Origin: Notospermus geniculatus
Taxonomy: Eukaryota; Nemertea; Pilidiophora; Heteronemertea; Lineidae
Direction of reading: 5' to 3'
Length of the DNA stretch: 64,000 nt
NCBI GenBank assembly: GCA_002633025.1
Contig: NMRB01001265.1
Coordinates: forward strand, 132,711-196,710
Shown: piece after piece, positions 41,026 to 52,709 of the stretch
How positions within the stretch are numbered: the stretch's first letter is position 1
Layout of the letters: each line of letters starts with the position of its first letter
Translations under genes and position numbers: made by a program
Notes under the pieces: generated by a model
Databases searched by the model: none
What the model was told of the DNA's origin: nothing
What the model saw: only the letters and a program-made list of their open reading frames with translations

Positions 41026-41160
41026 ACGGCAGAAATAACAAAATGAACAACCCCCTGATTTTCCTCCAATGAACGGCAAGTCCATTAAGACTGGTCTGCT
41101 TTGACAGCCAATCTAAAAATGGCCTATCAGTGACGGGTAAGCAGATACACAGTTATCACT

Positions 41161-41657
41161 GGTTAGTGATAAAACCTGGAATGAAACGAAACGAAATGAA
41201 ATGATCAAAATGGGCATGATTTGCATAATTTATATTCGTTTTGGCAAGTCTAATTGTAATATCGATATAATAAGTGGTTTACATAGAATCTGCTCCGACA
41301 TTGACACTTGGTTTATGCACCAACCGAATGAGTGAAGAAAACACAGAAAAACCTGGCGGCAAATTGAGGAGCATCGAAGGGAATTTCGTACATGATGTGG
41401 GCTTGCACCATTGCTCAGTTATTTACAAGTACATTTATCCTACGCTAAATATATAGAGCTCCCTGACATTATGCCTGATGCATCATCGAAATAACCATCG
41501 AAATAATGCTCTGCGTATTTAAAACCAGGAACACGTATAGACTGCATAAAGACATTTAACTGAGCCTACGTTAATTCCCAATTTCCCTGCGAGTCCCATT
41601 TCGATCATTTCGATGATTTCATTTCGTTTCGTTTCATTCCGGGTTTTATCACTAACC
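41161..41657. mobile_element. foldback element, ~47-bp inverted ends
   Basis: GGTTAGTGATAAAACCTGG at the left pairs with CCGGGTTTTATCACTAACC at the right. The inner ends are GAAACGAAACGAAATG and its complement. No coding region of note. Confidence 0.75.
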
Positions 41658-41953
41658 GTTATGGCTCATGTTGACCTATACCATGAATCTGGGTCATCGT
41701 GGCACTATAAGGCTGGTTGTTGAGTGGCTTGTTTGTGCAATAACTTGGTATATTTGAAGAGGAGGGTTCTGCCGCTGCTGGTGGGCGCCTGACGGCCCCG
41801 TCTAAGAAGCAGAAATGCCGTCCGGCACTCGGCGTTAAAAGTGCATTTCCGACCGTCAGGAAAACGAAGTGTGCCCACCACGCACACTTCCGAATTTGCT
41901 TTCTGTTCCCATTCACCAAATGTGCTTCCCGACGGGGCTTCCTGACACAGTTT

Positions 41954-42315
41954 TCCTGTGATCTGGTAAAACCTAGTAAGTCACTTTTTTATGAAAATTG
42001 AGTTAGCCCCAAATTTGAACTTACTAGGTATTATCTCTTCATATTATGAAATAAAAATGCATAAAACCCGTCTCAGTAAGGTTCTTGTTGATGAAAACCG
42101 TAACCACTGAAATAACTTTGATCAGGAATAACCTGATTAAGCCATCAAACCAAATGAAATGTTATGCACTGGAAAGACCTTCCATTATGCCCAACTAAAA
42201 AGGCAACACGAAATTCCTTTTATCTCCTGTAGCTTAGTCCTGTAGGAAAACGGTTTTCCTTGATTTTCTCAAAATTGTCTAAATGAGACTAACTAGGTTT
42301 TACCAGATCACAGGA
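41954..42315. mobile_element. MITE with TCCTGTGATCTGG ends
   Basis: Inverted termini TCCTGTGATCTGGTAAAACC (plus about 8 more bases) bound 362 bp of AT-rich DNA without a gene. Confidence 0.75.
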
Positions 42316-42939
42316 GAGTTGCCTAAGTTGCAAGAGTGGATCGGGTCATTTAGACGCCAAATGAGCTGATTATTTTGACTCTCAGGTGCCAGGAAATCGC
42401 TTTTCAGCGAGTGTATAGATTTCAACCGGCAATCGTTGAGGACATCTGTAGCTACATTTTGATAACTATTTTGATGGAGTAGTCGTTAAATTGTTACTCT
42501 CCGGCGAAGTCATGTTTGAATCATTTCGCTGGTAGTCAAGCGGCCATGATAGACCCCTTTTAGTGAGTATTTTCACCTTAGAAACTATTTCTATTTCATA
42601 TTTTTAGTGAGTATAGGTGGATTTTGATGCGCCAAAGGTTTAACCCTAACCCTAGTCCTGAGTGAGGGTCCAAACCCTGATGTAGGTTCACAACTTTCGC
42701 GTCAGATCCCTGTGTAGTCCATGAGCCAGACCCAAGATTTTGCAGTTTTAGTGCCAATTTAGTGATGTCCCCGTATGGACTGAGCTCTCGTATCTATTCG
42801 TCAAGAATCCCCCCTCCCCACACGCACAATTTTAACCCCTTTAGTGGCAATACCATCCGTGGGTGAAAGTTGTTTGGTGATAGGTTCTGTTTCCTGGGTT
42901 AACCCAGCCAAATTAGGGTGTGACGGATGGTCATAACGA
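42316..42939. other. intergenic, nothing recognised
   Basis: Includes a two-unit TAACCC-like stretch near 42640. No gene. Confidence 0.35.
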
Positions 42940-43084
42940 CAGACAGACCTATTGTTCTGGAAACACTGGCAGATAGAGCGACACGTTTCTCTCTGTGTCC
43001 TCCATTGTCGAGTCGCGGCTTATTCCGTCAGACAATAGCAGGGGAACACTCGCAGATGGGGAACGCTCAAAAACGTTACACCGG
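42940..43084. mobile_element. CCGGTGTAACG-type MITE, degenerate copy
   Basis: The right end CAAAAACGTTACACCGG matches the terminus at 56212, and the internal text GTTTCTCTCTGTGTC is the complement of that in the 56035 copy. The left end is not clear. Confidence 0.55.
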
Positions 43085-43439
43085 TACCGGTATAATAGAA
43101 GTCAAAATATGAGGGACCAACCGCACATTTATCCTTACGTACTGACGATCGAATTGTGGTACCATTCCGTCGTAGATTGTCACACCAGTGTCATGTTGTT
43201 CATACACATGTCAGACGAGAGTTCTCACAAATCATTATTTCCCATCACGCTACCATCATACAGAATGTACATCGGAAAACAGCTGTATAATCTGGAAAGG
43301 TTCGTGGAGGCCTTTGCACATCCACCTGTGCCAAGGACCTCAACACCTCACATCGTGCTCCGTCTTCAACTTCCATCGACCTTCGGCGGCACCGCACCTC
43401 TCACCCACCTGTTCGATGGGGACACTCACCCATCACCTC

Positions 43440-43531
43440 ATATCGATCACCGGCGCTCCTCGCCCATTTCTTGCGCACGTCTTTTCATTTTTCATCGATC
43501 TCTGCAACAACCTTTCCAAATCTGTTAGATT
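43440..43531 (+). repeat. 92-bp dispersed repeat, copy 2
   Basis: Same 92 bp as 36299-36390 with unrelated sequence on both sides. Confidence 0.85.
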
Positions 43532-44736
43532 ATTCACACTCATCCTCATCTTGATATCGATCTGAGGCCAGCTGCGCTCCTCAACATCGTATGCATGAAT
43601 CACCCGGGGCTATAGGAATCCCGTGTCGTCAGCCCACAACTCAATCTTAGCAGAGGAACGGAAGGTGCAACATTTTCCAGAGCTTTTGTCTACTTTTTGC
43701 GTTTGTTTCAATACCTTAACATCACTCCTGGCTCAACTAGCGAACTCGTAGGAAGGTGTATTTTTAACTTTCCAAAGGAGAAAACGGGACATTTTATCGG
43801 ATCATTCAGTTGATATCTATTCGATTAAAGCGTCGCCACTTTGGTTGGGGCGCTTCGGTTATCTTCGCGTTTATGCATCCCAAAACCCGTTCGACGGTAT
43901 GTGATTACCGGCGCGGCTTCATATCCATAGTCCTGCTGGTTTCACAGGCATCCGCATAATTAGCAGCACTGATTGTTGGGTCTGCGATGGATTCTTCAAA
44001 ACCGTGTTAAGACCGCACCGCTCACTGCAAATCGCTAGGCCTATGCCTTTCACCTTAGAAACCTGACTGTATGTAATACGCAAACTAATTTGACTAAACC
44101 GTCGGAGGATTCTGCGAAATCCTGTGAGTTCGCACCGCTCACCCCAAACCGGCTGTACTAAAGAAGACAGTCCTGGGGATGCAACTCCGGGACACAATAT
44201 TCTATGGCTATGTTCGTATGGTCATGGTGTATAGCCATATATTCTTCTCCCTCGTTGAACAGCAATGCCGGACCTAGATTCCATGGGGATACCTGTCACA
44301 CTCCGGCAGAAACGCTGTAGTGGTAACGGACCTTATAGGCTTGAACCCACAGCGCTGTTTCGCTCTAGCTGCCCGGTTTTCACAGGCATCTTAAATCCAG
44401 AAGGTCTGGGCCTGATAGACGTCGGCATTCCCAATGCATGTGAACACCGGGCGACTAGATCGGAACACAGCAGCATCATTTAAAAGGTCCGAACACTCCA
44501 AAACCGTGGGGGAACACGTTGGTAGAGGGTAGACCGGACCAGAAAATGGTTCTTTTCTTTTGGGATGAGAAGCCTCGTGTCCGTCGGATACGGAAACCAA
44601 TATTGCAGATATATTGGCCCTGTTTTCCTGGGCGTAAACTGGCTATAGAGCGATTTCTCCCTAGGGACCCTACTCGCAGGGTGCTGAGGGACGCCACGTT
44701 TATCATGGGTCATTGAACCATCTTTTTTGAAGATGG
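43532..44736. other. intergenic, nothing recognised
   Basis: Short ORFs at 43919-44197, 44265-44483 and 44391-44716 have no domain. ACCGCTCAC recurs at about 44017 and 44137. Confidence 0.35.
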
Positions 44737-44738
44737 AG

Positions 44739-44820
44739 ATCTGGCCTAGCGGTTAAGGCGTGCTGCCCCTCAGTTTTTGCGATTGAAAGACATCTCGAAC
44801 CATAGGTTCGAGTCCGATAG
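44739..44820 (+). ncRNA. tRNA-like sequence, probably SINE-derived
   Basis: A-box TGGCCTAGCGG and B-box GGTTCGAGTCC are both canonical, with the long variable region of Leu/Ser-type tRNAs. The acceptor ends do not pair, so this is unlikely to be a functional tRNA; a tRNA-derived SINE head or pseudogene is more likely. Confidence 0.45.
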
Positions 44821-45234
44821 GAAGCTATTATTTGCCTCTCAATACTTTAAAGGTATAGCGCCTCTCAACTTTTACCTGTTGAAGGCCTATTGCAAGCAAA
44901 TGTGACCGTCTCTGAGAAAACCCGGTCAAAGTCGCTGAACACCACGTGGTTAATAGGTTACGTTTCCTGTTTCATCACAATAAAAACACGCCGGTCTGTT
45001 GGTGGCAAATAAAGCCTTAGTGAATTGTGCAAGAAAGATCAGGTATGGTCTAGGCCTATGTCACTCCCCAGCAAACATCATGTCGTTGAGGTGGTTTTCA
45101 TAGCAGTGTATTTTTGTGTGGATGGATGCTCATCTTCCTCGTCTGCAGCATAACTTCTACTGATATGCAACATTTCGCCTTTATTGCAGCTACTGTAGAC
45201 CCTACTTTTGAACATTCATCAACGGACACACAAA
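44821..45234 (+). other. probable upstream region of the secreted-protein gene
   Basis: Lies before exon 1 at 45235. No clear TATA box or initiator identified. Confidence 0.35.
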
Positions 45235-45307
45235 ATGAATCGCGCAGTGATCGCTCTCCTCTTCGTCTTTGCGCTTATTATGACAGTCACCGAGGTAGCT
45301 GAGGCAG
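45235..45307 (+). CDS. secreted cysteine-rich protein, exon 1 (signal peptide)
   Basis: The ATG at 45235 opens MNRAVIALLFVFALIMTVTE, then VAEAG, a textbook signal peptide with a cleavage site expected after VAEA. The exon ends after one base of a codon, followed by the donor GTAAGT (phase 1). The next phase-1 exon in the same direction is at 50631. A retrotransposon LTR begins 100 bp downstream in the intron. The product should enter the secretory pathway. Confidence 0.7.
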
Positions 45308-45406
45308 GTAAGTTGACATATTCTTCCTCAGGATAACGCTATCGGGTCCCTTTGTTGTCGAACAACAAGATAGGGCAAACAGATGTATCGGGTGGCAAGA
45401 ACAAAC

Positions 45407-45649
45407 TGCGCCAGAGTGTTAATTACTATTGTTCAGGTGTTGTAGTTATTAATTGTTTGTGTTCTTTGTGCTGTTGACACTAATCCTTTACCAGCCATGT
45501 TAGTGGTCTGTTTCGTTAATCCTTCATATACCTGTTCTGTACTCTGTATGTGGTTGGGTCACTTGGGTGGAAGCCACTGCCTCGTGCTGTTCTGAATAAA
45601 CTTCCCTCCATGATATATGTGGACTTGTGTGTCTTCTTAGTCTATGGCG
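45407..45649 (+). repeat. 5' LTR of the second retrotransposon
   Basis: About 243 bp, matching 51366-51604 closely. It contains AATAAA near the 3' side. It starts about TGCGCCAG and ends before TGGTGACAGC, a possible primer-binding site starting with TGG. Confidence 0.8.
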
Positions 45650-45769
45650 TGGTGACAGCTTTACTGGATTCGTACCCATACCAAATCGGACTTTATCGAG
45701 GATTATACATATAGAGTATCATACAGACGTGGATATAGTTCACGTTCATCCACATATTCTTCAATATTC

Positions 45770-48700
45770 ATGGACCCAGGAACGAAAATGCAACGAGCCC
45801 CCAAGCAATGGTCTCTCACGAAGACGGAAACTGTGAACTCTTTCGAAAATTGGAGACAAAATTTAATATATACACTTTCGTTAGATAAGAATTCTGCACC
45901 TTTCTTACTTGATGGCGTGACATGGGGCAAGAAAACCAAAGACAATGTTCTGCGGGGACTTGTCGGTGACGGGGAAACCGTCCCAGAGGCTCAGCGACAG
46001 ACAGCAGAGCAAAAGTGCAGCATACTGGAACTCATGCTGGGACAAATAGCCAATTTCTGTCCGATCATTTCACGAAATACGATTGTGAAAAACTCCACCT
46101 CCGTTGCGTCTATTTGGCAGGCCATCCGCCAACACTTTGGGTTTCAATCAACTGGTGCCCACTTTATCGACTTCGCTAGTATCAAGCTCGAGGCAGATGA
46201 ACGTCCAGAAGACCTCTATCAACGCCTCATGGCCTTCATCGAGGACAGTCTACTAAAACGCGATGGAATAAAACACCACGACGCACCCCTGAGAGAGGAC
46301 GAGGACATGTCCCCTACCTTGGAGAACATGGTGGTACTTTCCTGGTTACGTCTCATTAATCCAGACTTACCACGTTTGGTGAAACAGCGATACGGTACTG
46401 AGCTGAGATCGAGGTCACTTGCTTCCATCAAGCCTGAAATTTCTCAGGCACTCGATTCCTTGTTAGATGAAATACGGTCAACCGAGGATGCGAAGGTGTT
46501 GCGTACATCTTATCCCCAACGGACGAATTTCCGCCCAAGTCGTATGACTACAGGTCCGAAAGATCAGCCTTCAAGAAGCCGAAAAACGTGTCCTTTGTGC
46601 CAACAATCGGGCAGGAAGGATTGTAGACATTATCTTAGCGAATGTCCCCATTTGCCTGAGAGTGACCGCAAATTCATTGCTAAGGCAAGACATATCGCTC
46701 GCATCTTTGACGATGATCCTGACCAATGTGGACCCGAGTATGATGCTCACCAGGAAGCTGATATCGAAGAGTCCGAGTACAGTCCTGAAGTAAGGAAGAT
46801 AAATATTCGTCAGTCGCCGTACCTGGACATGTTTTACTCGCATTATCCAGTTCGGGTTACTCTTGATAGTGGTGCAACTGGCAACATGATCCGCCTATCA
46901 ACTGTGAAAAAGCTGAGCGTTCAGATGAAGGACAGTTCTCAGTCGGCTCACCAAGCTGACGGATCGTCACCTCTCTGTGTGGTTGGTGAAACAAAGTTCA
47001 CCTTGTGTCGTGACAATCTTGAATTCGAATTCGATGGATTAGTCGTAGAGGACCTTGATGTGGAGGTCCTTGCAGGAATGCCCTTTATGGAGTTCAATGA
47101 CTTGTCGATTCGGCCTGCAAAACGTGAAGTGACACTCAAAAATGGAACGAAGTGCCATTATGGATCTAAACCTCAACACGGTGGCAACCATTCCGTTCGT
47201 GCAACTTTCGTCTTACGGGCACCTCCATCCTCTTCAACCATCTGGCCTGGTGAGTTTTTGGAACTTGACTTACCGAGAGACTCCAGAACTGTTGACTCTG
47301 AATATGCGCTTGAGCCTCACTGTTCGTCACAGAAACCCAGTCTTATGTGGCCACCTCCACAAATAACCTCTAGTGTTGCTGGGAAAATCCGTATCCCTAA
47401 TCTCTCAACAGAACCACTGAAAGTGAATCGCAATGAGCACGTGTGTCAAGTCCGCCCAGTGTTTTGTCCGTCTGAAACTACTACTGGTACTGTCAGTTCA
47501 CCTGTAAATCTCCCAAAACCCGCGCTTGGTATAAAGCATAGTTCAAATGTCCGCCTGAATCCTGATAACATATTACCTCAAGAAGTAGCTGTAGAGTTCA
47601 GGTCCTTGCTTGATGAGTATGATGCCGTTTTCAGTCCGAATTTCAAGGGCTACAACGGTGCCTCTGGTCCTTTCCAGGCTCAAGTAAACATGGGTCCTGT
47701 TCTTCCGCCACAGCGCAAATGCCGTCTCCCTCAATATGCACGCGATAAACTAGTCGATCTCCAAGATAAGTTTGATGAATTAGAGGCAAAGGGCGTTTTC
47801 AAGAGGCCAGAAGATATTGGCGTATCTGTAGAATACCTGAACCCGTCCTTCCTTGTGAGAAAATCAAACGGTGGACATCGTCTAGTGACGGCTTTTGCCG
47901 ACGTCGGTCGATATAGTAAGCCGCAGCCCTCATTGATGCCGAATGTTGACTCCACTCTCCGCCAGATAGCACAGTGGAGGTACGTCATTATGACAGATTT
48001 GTCAAACGCCTTCTACCAAATCCCCCTCTCACGGGACTCCATGAAGTTCTGTGGAGTAGCCACACCCTTCCGCGGCGTACGCGTTTATGTAAGGTCTGCT
48101 ATGGGGATGCCTGGTTCCGAAACCGCTTTGGAGGAGTTAATGTCTAGAGTACTCGGTGACCTTGTTAAGGAGGGGATTCTTGTTAAGATCGCTGACGATA
48201 TCTATTGCGGTGGCAACACCCCGAGAGAGCTTCTTGACAATTTTAGAAGAATGTTGCGTGCACTATACGTGAATGGTCTCTGCCTATCTGCGCCGAAGAC
48301 TGTTATCGCGCCTAAGTCTGCAACTGTTCTTGGTTGGATTTGGGAGTTGGGAACCCTCAGAGCTAGCGCACATCGCGTAGCGACTCTAGCCTCATGCAAA
48401 GCACCTGATCGGGTGAAAGGGCTTAGATCGTTCATAGGGGCTTACAAAGTCCTCGCACGCGTCATTCCAAATTGTTCAGCACTGCTAGGTCCGTTAGACG
48501 ACATCGCAGCTGGTCACGAGTCTCAAGATAAGATTGTTTGGTCAGACGATTCGCTTGAGCATTTTCAGAAGGCACAACGAGCACTCTCGTCCAACCGTAC
48601 AATCACCCTTCCCAGACCTGAGGACCAGCTGTGGATTGTGACTGACGGAGCACTACGCGATCCTGGCATAGGGGCTACCTTGTATGTCACTCGTGATGGG

Positions 48701-50545
48701 AAACCTCGAGTTGCAGGTTTCTTTAGCGCCAAGCTCCGTGATAGACAGTCATCATGGATTCCCTGTGAAATAGAAGCGCTTGCCATCGCCGTAGCTATAA
48801 AGCACTTCAGCCCGTACATTGTGCAGTCACGACACAAAACCCATGTACTCACCGATAGCAAGCCCTGTGTCCAGGCATATGAAAAGTTATGCCGCGGTGA
48901 GTTCTCAACTAGCCCACGCATTTCAACCTTTCTCTCTGCCGTTAGCCGATATCAAGCTACAGTGAGACATGTTGCCGGGTCCTCGATTTTACCATCAGAT
49001 CACCTGAGTCGTAATGCTAATGAATGCACAAACTCCTCTTGCCAAGTTTGTTCATTCATTAGAACCACAGAAGATTCTGTAGTCCGCAACATAGTCATCC
49101 AAGATATCTTGTCTGGTGAAAGCAGGCTTCCCTATACAAGCAGGAATGCGTGGTCAGCCATTCAGGCTGAGTGTCCTGACCTTCGCAGGACGCGCGCTCA
49201 CCTGAAACAAGGGACCAGGCCTTCCAAAAAGCAAACCAACTGCAGAGACGTCAAGCGCTATCTTAACGTCGCTTCCGTTGCTAAAGATGGTTTGCTAGTT
49301 GTCAAGCATATTGAACCCTTGTCACCAACACGCGAACGCATCATCGTGCCGCGGCAAGTACTTGATGGCCTCCTCACCGCCCTGCATATACAGTTAGGTC
49401 ACCCGTCGGGCCACCAGATGAAACAGGTTATCCGAAGATTTTTCTTTGCCTTGGATATGGACAAATGCATTGATATTGTATCTGATGGTTGCCACACATG
49501 CGCATCGTTACAGAACGTTCCCAAGGCCCGCGTTGAGCAGTCAACATGCGATCCGCCCGAATGTGTTGGGACTTCATTCGCAGCGGATGTAGTCCGACGT
49601 AACCGTCAGATGATTCTTGTTGCTAGGGAGTGCGTTTCATCTTACACGCTCTCAACGCTCGTTGAGAACGAGCGACATGAAACACTTCGCAATGGCCTCA
49701 TACGCCTATGCCTAGAACTTGTTCCTTTGGATGGTCCGCATTCGGTCGTACGAGTTGATCCTGCACCTGGTTTCAAAGCTCTCATTGGTGACCCGCTGTT
49801 GAAACAACATCGCATAACTGTTGAGCTAGGTCGCGCTAAGAATAAGAACAAGAACCCCGTTGCTGAAAGGGCTATTCAGGAATTAGAGAACGAAATCCTG
49901 AAGCAAGACCCAATGGGCGGCTTCGTATCTGCAAAAGATCTCGCCGTTGCTACAGCCCGTCTGAATACTCGTGTCAGGTCACGTGGTCTGTCAGCACGAG
50001 AAATGCTACTCCAACGTGATCAGTTCTCAAATACTCAAATCCCTATCAATGACCGTCAGTTGATTCTCCAACAACATGAGACTAGGAATAAAAACCACTG
50101 CGCCAGTGAACAGGCCAAAGCCCCTACTGCACCCCCCGCGCGATCAGAAGATGTGCTAGTCGGGGATCTGGTTTACCTACACAGTGACAGGAATAAGTCA
50201 TGCGCCCGTGATAGGTATCTGGTGGTTTCAGTTGAGGGGAAGTGGTGTAACATTCAAAAGTTTAAAGGCAACCAACTGCGGAAAAATTCATATCGTGTAA
50301 AAATGAGTGAGTGTTACAAGGTCCCGAGTCAAATCAACAACAGCAGTGTTATTCCCGACAACAGATTCAGCGAAGAGTCTGACACTGAGCTTGAACCTCT
50401 GTGCGCCTCTAATATTCCTCGGGAGATTGCCACACCTTCCTCACCGTCAGCATGCGAACAGAAGTCACCAGAAATTGCGCAAATTCACGACCCAACTTGT
50501 GTCTTAAATGACGATTGTCTAAATGAGCCGGTTGTTGAAACTTCT
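45770..50545 (+). CDS. gag-pol: Gag-Pol polyprotein, second LTR retrotransposon, 3' end cut at an N
   Basis: About 1592 codons without a stop. Gag ([18 protein letters not shown]...) occupies about residues 1-250, then a [19 protein letters not shown] finger at about 275. Protease [10 protein letters not shown] lies at about 365. RT has [16 protein letters not shown] near 745 and [11 protein letters not shown] at about 807. RNase [10 protein letters not shown] lies near 957, with the DSKP motif further on. The integrase HHCC finger ([12 protein letters not shown]...CHTC) is near 1205, and its D,D,E core includes VDPAPGF near 1328 and [14 protein letters not shown] near 1365. Start at 45770; 45788 is an alternative. 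The last codons before the N also occur in the deleted copy at about 51106, which carries the true end. Confidence 0.9.
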
Positions 50546-50630
50546 NTCCCTCAAAGTTAGCAATGTGTTCGTAACAAATCAGGGATTCAGTGAACGGTAA
50601 CGACAGCAACTTGATGCTTGTTGATTTCAG

Positions 50631-50867
50631 AGCCTTGTTACATCCCTGACAGATCAAATCGGGATCTGGTGTTTAGTAGCAGGAAGAGAGGGTACTCTCG
50701 CCGCCATTATCGCGGTGATTACGTCAGTCACAACACGATAGTGTCCGTCAGATGCCGGGACAGCAATCTCGTGTTCCACTCATCAATGGAAAAGACACCT
50801 TTCACCACGACATGCCGCCTGGGAAATTGGACTAATATGAATGTCTTCACGGATCAGTGTCAACAAG
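50631..50867 (+). CDS. secreted cysteine-rich protein, exon 2 (sushi/CCP-like module)
   Basis: 237 bp (79 codons), preceded by TTGATTTCAG and followed by GTATGA. Phase 1 at both ends, the standard symmetric exon of sushi modules. Four cysteines in the order PC...VRC...TTC...DQC, with Trp between the third and fourth (CRLGNW), match the sushi/CCP pattern; the long Arg/Tyr-rich first loop is unusual. No stop in frame. It joins in phase to exons 1 and 3. Confidence 0.65.
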
Positions 50868-50934
50868 GTATGAATTATTTTAGACGTTATCTGTGATCCA
50901 TAGTCTTCTCAAACCTTTCTGTGACACATTGCGC

Positions 50935-51248
50935 CAGGGTGTTAATTACTATTGTCCAGTGTTGTAGTTATTAATTGTTTGTGCTCTTTGTGCTGTTGAC
51001 ACTAATCCTTCTCTCCACATGATGCAATGATGCAATGCAACGAGCCCCCAAGCAATGGTCTCTCACGAAGACGGAAACTGTGAACTCTTTCGAAAATTGG
51101 AGACAATGAGCCGGTTGTTGAAACTTCTAATGACGCTGCTTTTTCCTCCGAGCAGGTCACGAGTCCCGTTAGCCAACCTCCGCCGAGACGGTCTACTCGC
51201 CTGAGACGTCCACCTGAGCGCTATGGAGACTGTGTTTTTGACTACTGA
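50935..51248 (+). pseudogene. internally deleted copy of the second retrotransposon
   Basis: A 75-bp LTR start (50935-51009) is followed by the first 70 or so bases of gag (from 51035), then directly by the pol C-terminus (from about 51106). The latter ends in a basic RRSTRLRRPPERYGD tail and TGA at 51246. Almost all coding sequence is missing. The gag frame stops at the joint. Confidence 0.75.
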
Positions 51249-51348
51249 GTTTGACTGATCACTTGTAATGTTTGTATGGTTATATTATACATGTACATGT
51301 AGGCCTATTACTTCCGAGATGTGTGAGGTGTATGGACTGTCATTGCCA

Positions 51349-51365
51349 GAAAGAAGAAAAGAAGA
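51349..51365 (+). other. polypurine tract of the second retrotransposon
   Basis: A purine-rich AGAAAGAAGAAAAGAAGA run directly before the 3' LTR. Confidence 0.6.
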
Positions 51366-51604
51366 TGTCACGCCAGGGTGTTAATTACTATTGTCCAGTG
51401 TTGTAGTTATTAATTGTTTGTGCTCTTTGTGCTGTTGACACTAATCCTTTACCAGCCATGTTAGTGGTCTGTTTCGTTAATCCTTCATATACCTGTTCTG
51501 TACTCTGTATGTGGTTCTTGGGTGGAAGCCACTGCCTCGTGCTGTTCTGAATAAACTTCCCTCCATGATATATGTGGACTTGTGTGTCTTCTTAGTCTAT
51601 GGCG
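51366..51604 (+). repeat. 3' LTR of the second retrotransposon
   Basis: About 239 bp. Differs from the 5' LTR by a handful of substitutions and small deletions (for example near GTGGTTCTTGGG). Confidence 0.8.
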
Positions 51605-52613
51605 CTGGACTTATCTTTTAAAAATTCTAATCCACTCTATTACTATGGACGTTGACTAAGTCGCAACCTTGTCACGTGCTGCGATGTTATATTTTTCTGT
51701 TTTTTCTTTATTCAAGTCTGTGGTAGTTGCAACATATTAAACCTGCATAAGTAGGCCTACATGTTTATTATTTATGGCCACGTGCCAGTAATGAACCAGT
51801 CAGCGCGAAGTTCTGATGGTGTCTAAATCCAACCGTTCAGATGTTAGCTGTATATTAGTTCCCCTTCCCCTGTACAAAGTCGAGTCCACCAGTCCAATTA
51901 TAAAGTCAGTACCAAAACTTCAAAACGCCATAACAGGAGTTCGCAAGAGAGATGACCGAGCAGTCCTCCCCATTCTTATGGCGAACAGATATACCAAAAG
52001 ATGTTAATAGCAATTGTATATCTTTTTGTGCAACCTTTATTCACTATTTCCCGGCTTGGCTCCCCTACTATTAGTGTCTCTGGCTCCTAAAATAATTGTC
52101 GAATTCATGGGTGCTTAAAGGGTGATCAAGTCTCTTTTTCACATTTGGTAGGTTTTTCTCGGCATGTCATTTTTAGACGTATGTTTTATTGTTTTTTCAA
52201 TGTAACAAAACCAGACTGTATAAACTAAATAAAATTTGCGGTAATTATAGGTAATAACCATCTAGTAAAGTGTACAATACCATCTAGTAAAGTGTACAAA
52301 ACTCCATTGAAGAGCCTTCCCGAACTCGTGACGGTATTGGAATTTAGTCCAGGTTTTGGCCGCCAGATACATGTACATGTACATGTATATACCAGTATAT
52401 ACCTGTGTACTTAGACTAGCCCCTCCCCCAAAGAAAAAGCGCACAAAGCAGTCAGGGTACGTCGAAGGGGGAATTTGCAAAGATTAAATGGGAAGAGGAA
52501 CATAGTGTCCATGTTGAAATAGCAATCAGGGGGAATGCGATACGGGACGGCACCGACCGCAAAAAAACACCGCAAAAAATCTGATGACACAAATATTACT
52601 TTGAATTTTTCAG
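51605..52613 (+). other. probable intron of the secreted-protein gene
   Basis: No recognisable gene. Contains a TACATGTACATGTA run near 52370. Ends at the acceptor of exon 3. Confidence 0.4.
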
Positions 52614-52709
52614 GCAGTGGTTGCAACGGGAGAAAGTGTGATTGCGGCGGATGCCCAAGCAATTTGGATGCAGCGGGCTGTGGCGCTACTTGCCGCGAAT
52701 TACAAAACA
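52614..52709 (+). CDS. secreted cysteine-rich protein, exon 3
   Basis: 96 bp (32 codons) between TTTTTCAG and GTGAGT, phase 1 at both ends. Encodes GSGCNGRKCDCGGCPSNLDA, then AGCGATCRELQN: seven cysteines in a compact module. Same phase as exons 1 and 2, so all three can join. Downstream exons are expected but none was recognised before 64000. No function assigned. Confidence 0.55.

Larger units (their letters stand above)
45407..51604 (+). mobile_element. second LTR retrotransposon region (Ty3/Gypsy order), rearranged or misassembled
   Basis: LTR at 45407-45649, Gag-Pol to an N at 50546, then host-like DNA with an exon. A fragment with partial LTR, gag start and pol end follows (50935-51248), then the 3' untranslated part, a purine tract and an LTR at 51366-51604. 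The real polyprotein end is present only in the fragment after the N. No matching target duplication was found outside the two LTRs. Either two copies (one internally deleted) or a contig join error explains this. Confidence 0.75.

Noticed and set aside
42995-43528. 177-aa ORF ending in the 92-bp repeat
   Set aside because: The upstream part overlaps a MITE remnant and the end is the dispersed repeat; no domain is visible.
44739-44820. Functional tRNA-Leu gene
   Set aside because: A- and B-boxes are present but the acceptor ends do not pair; reported as tRNA-derived only.
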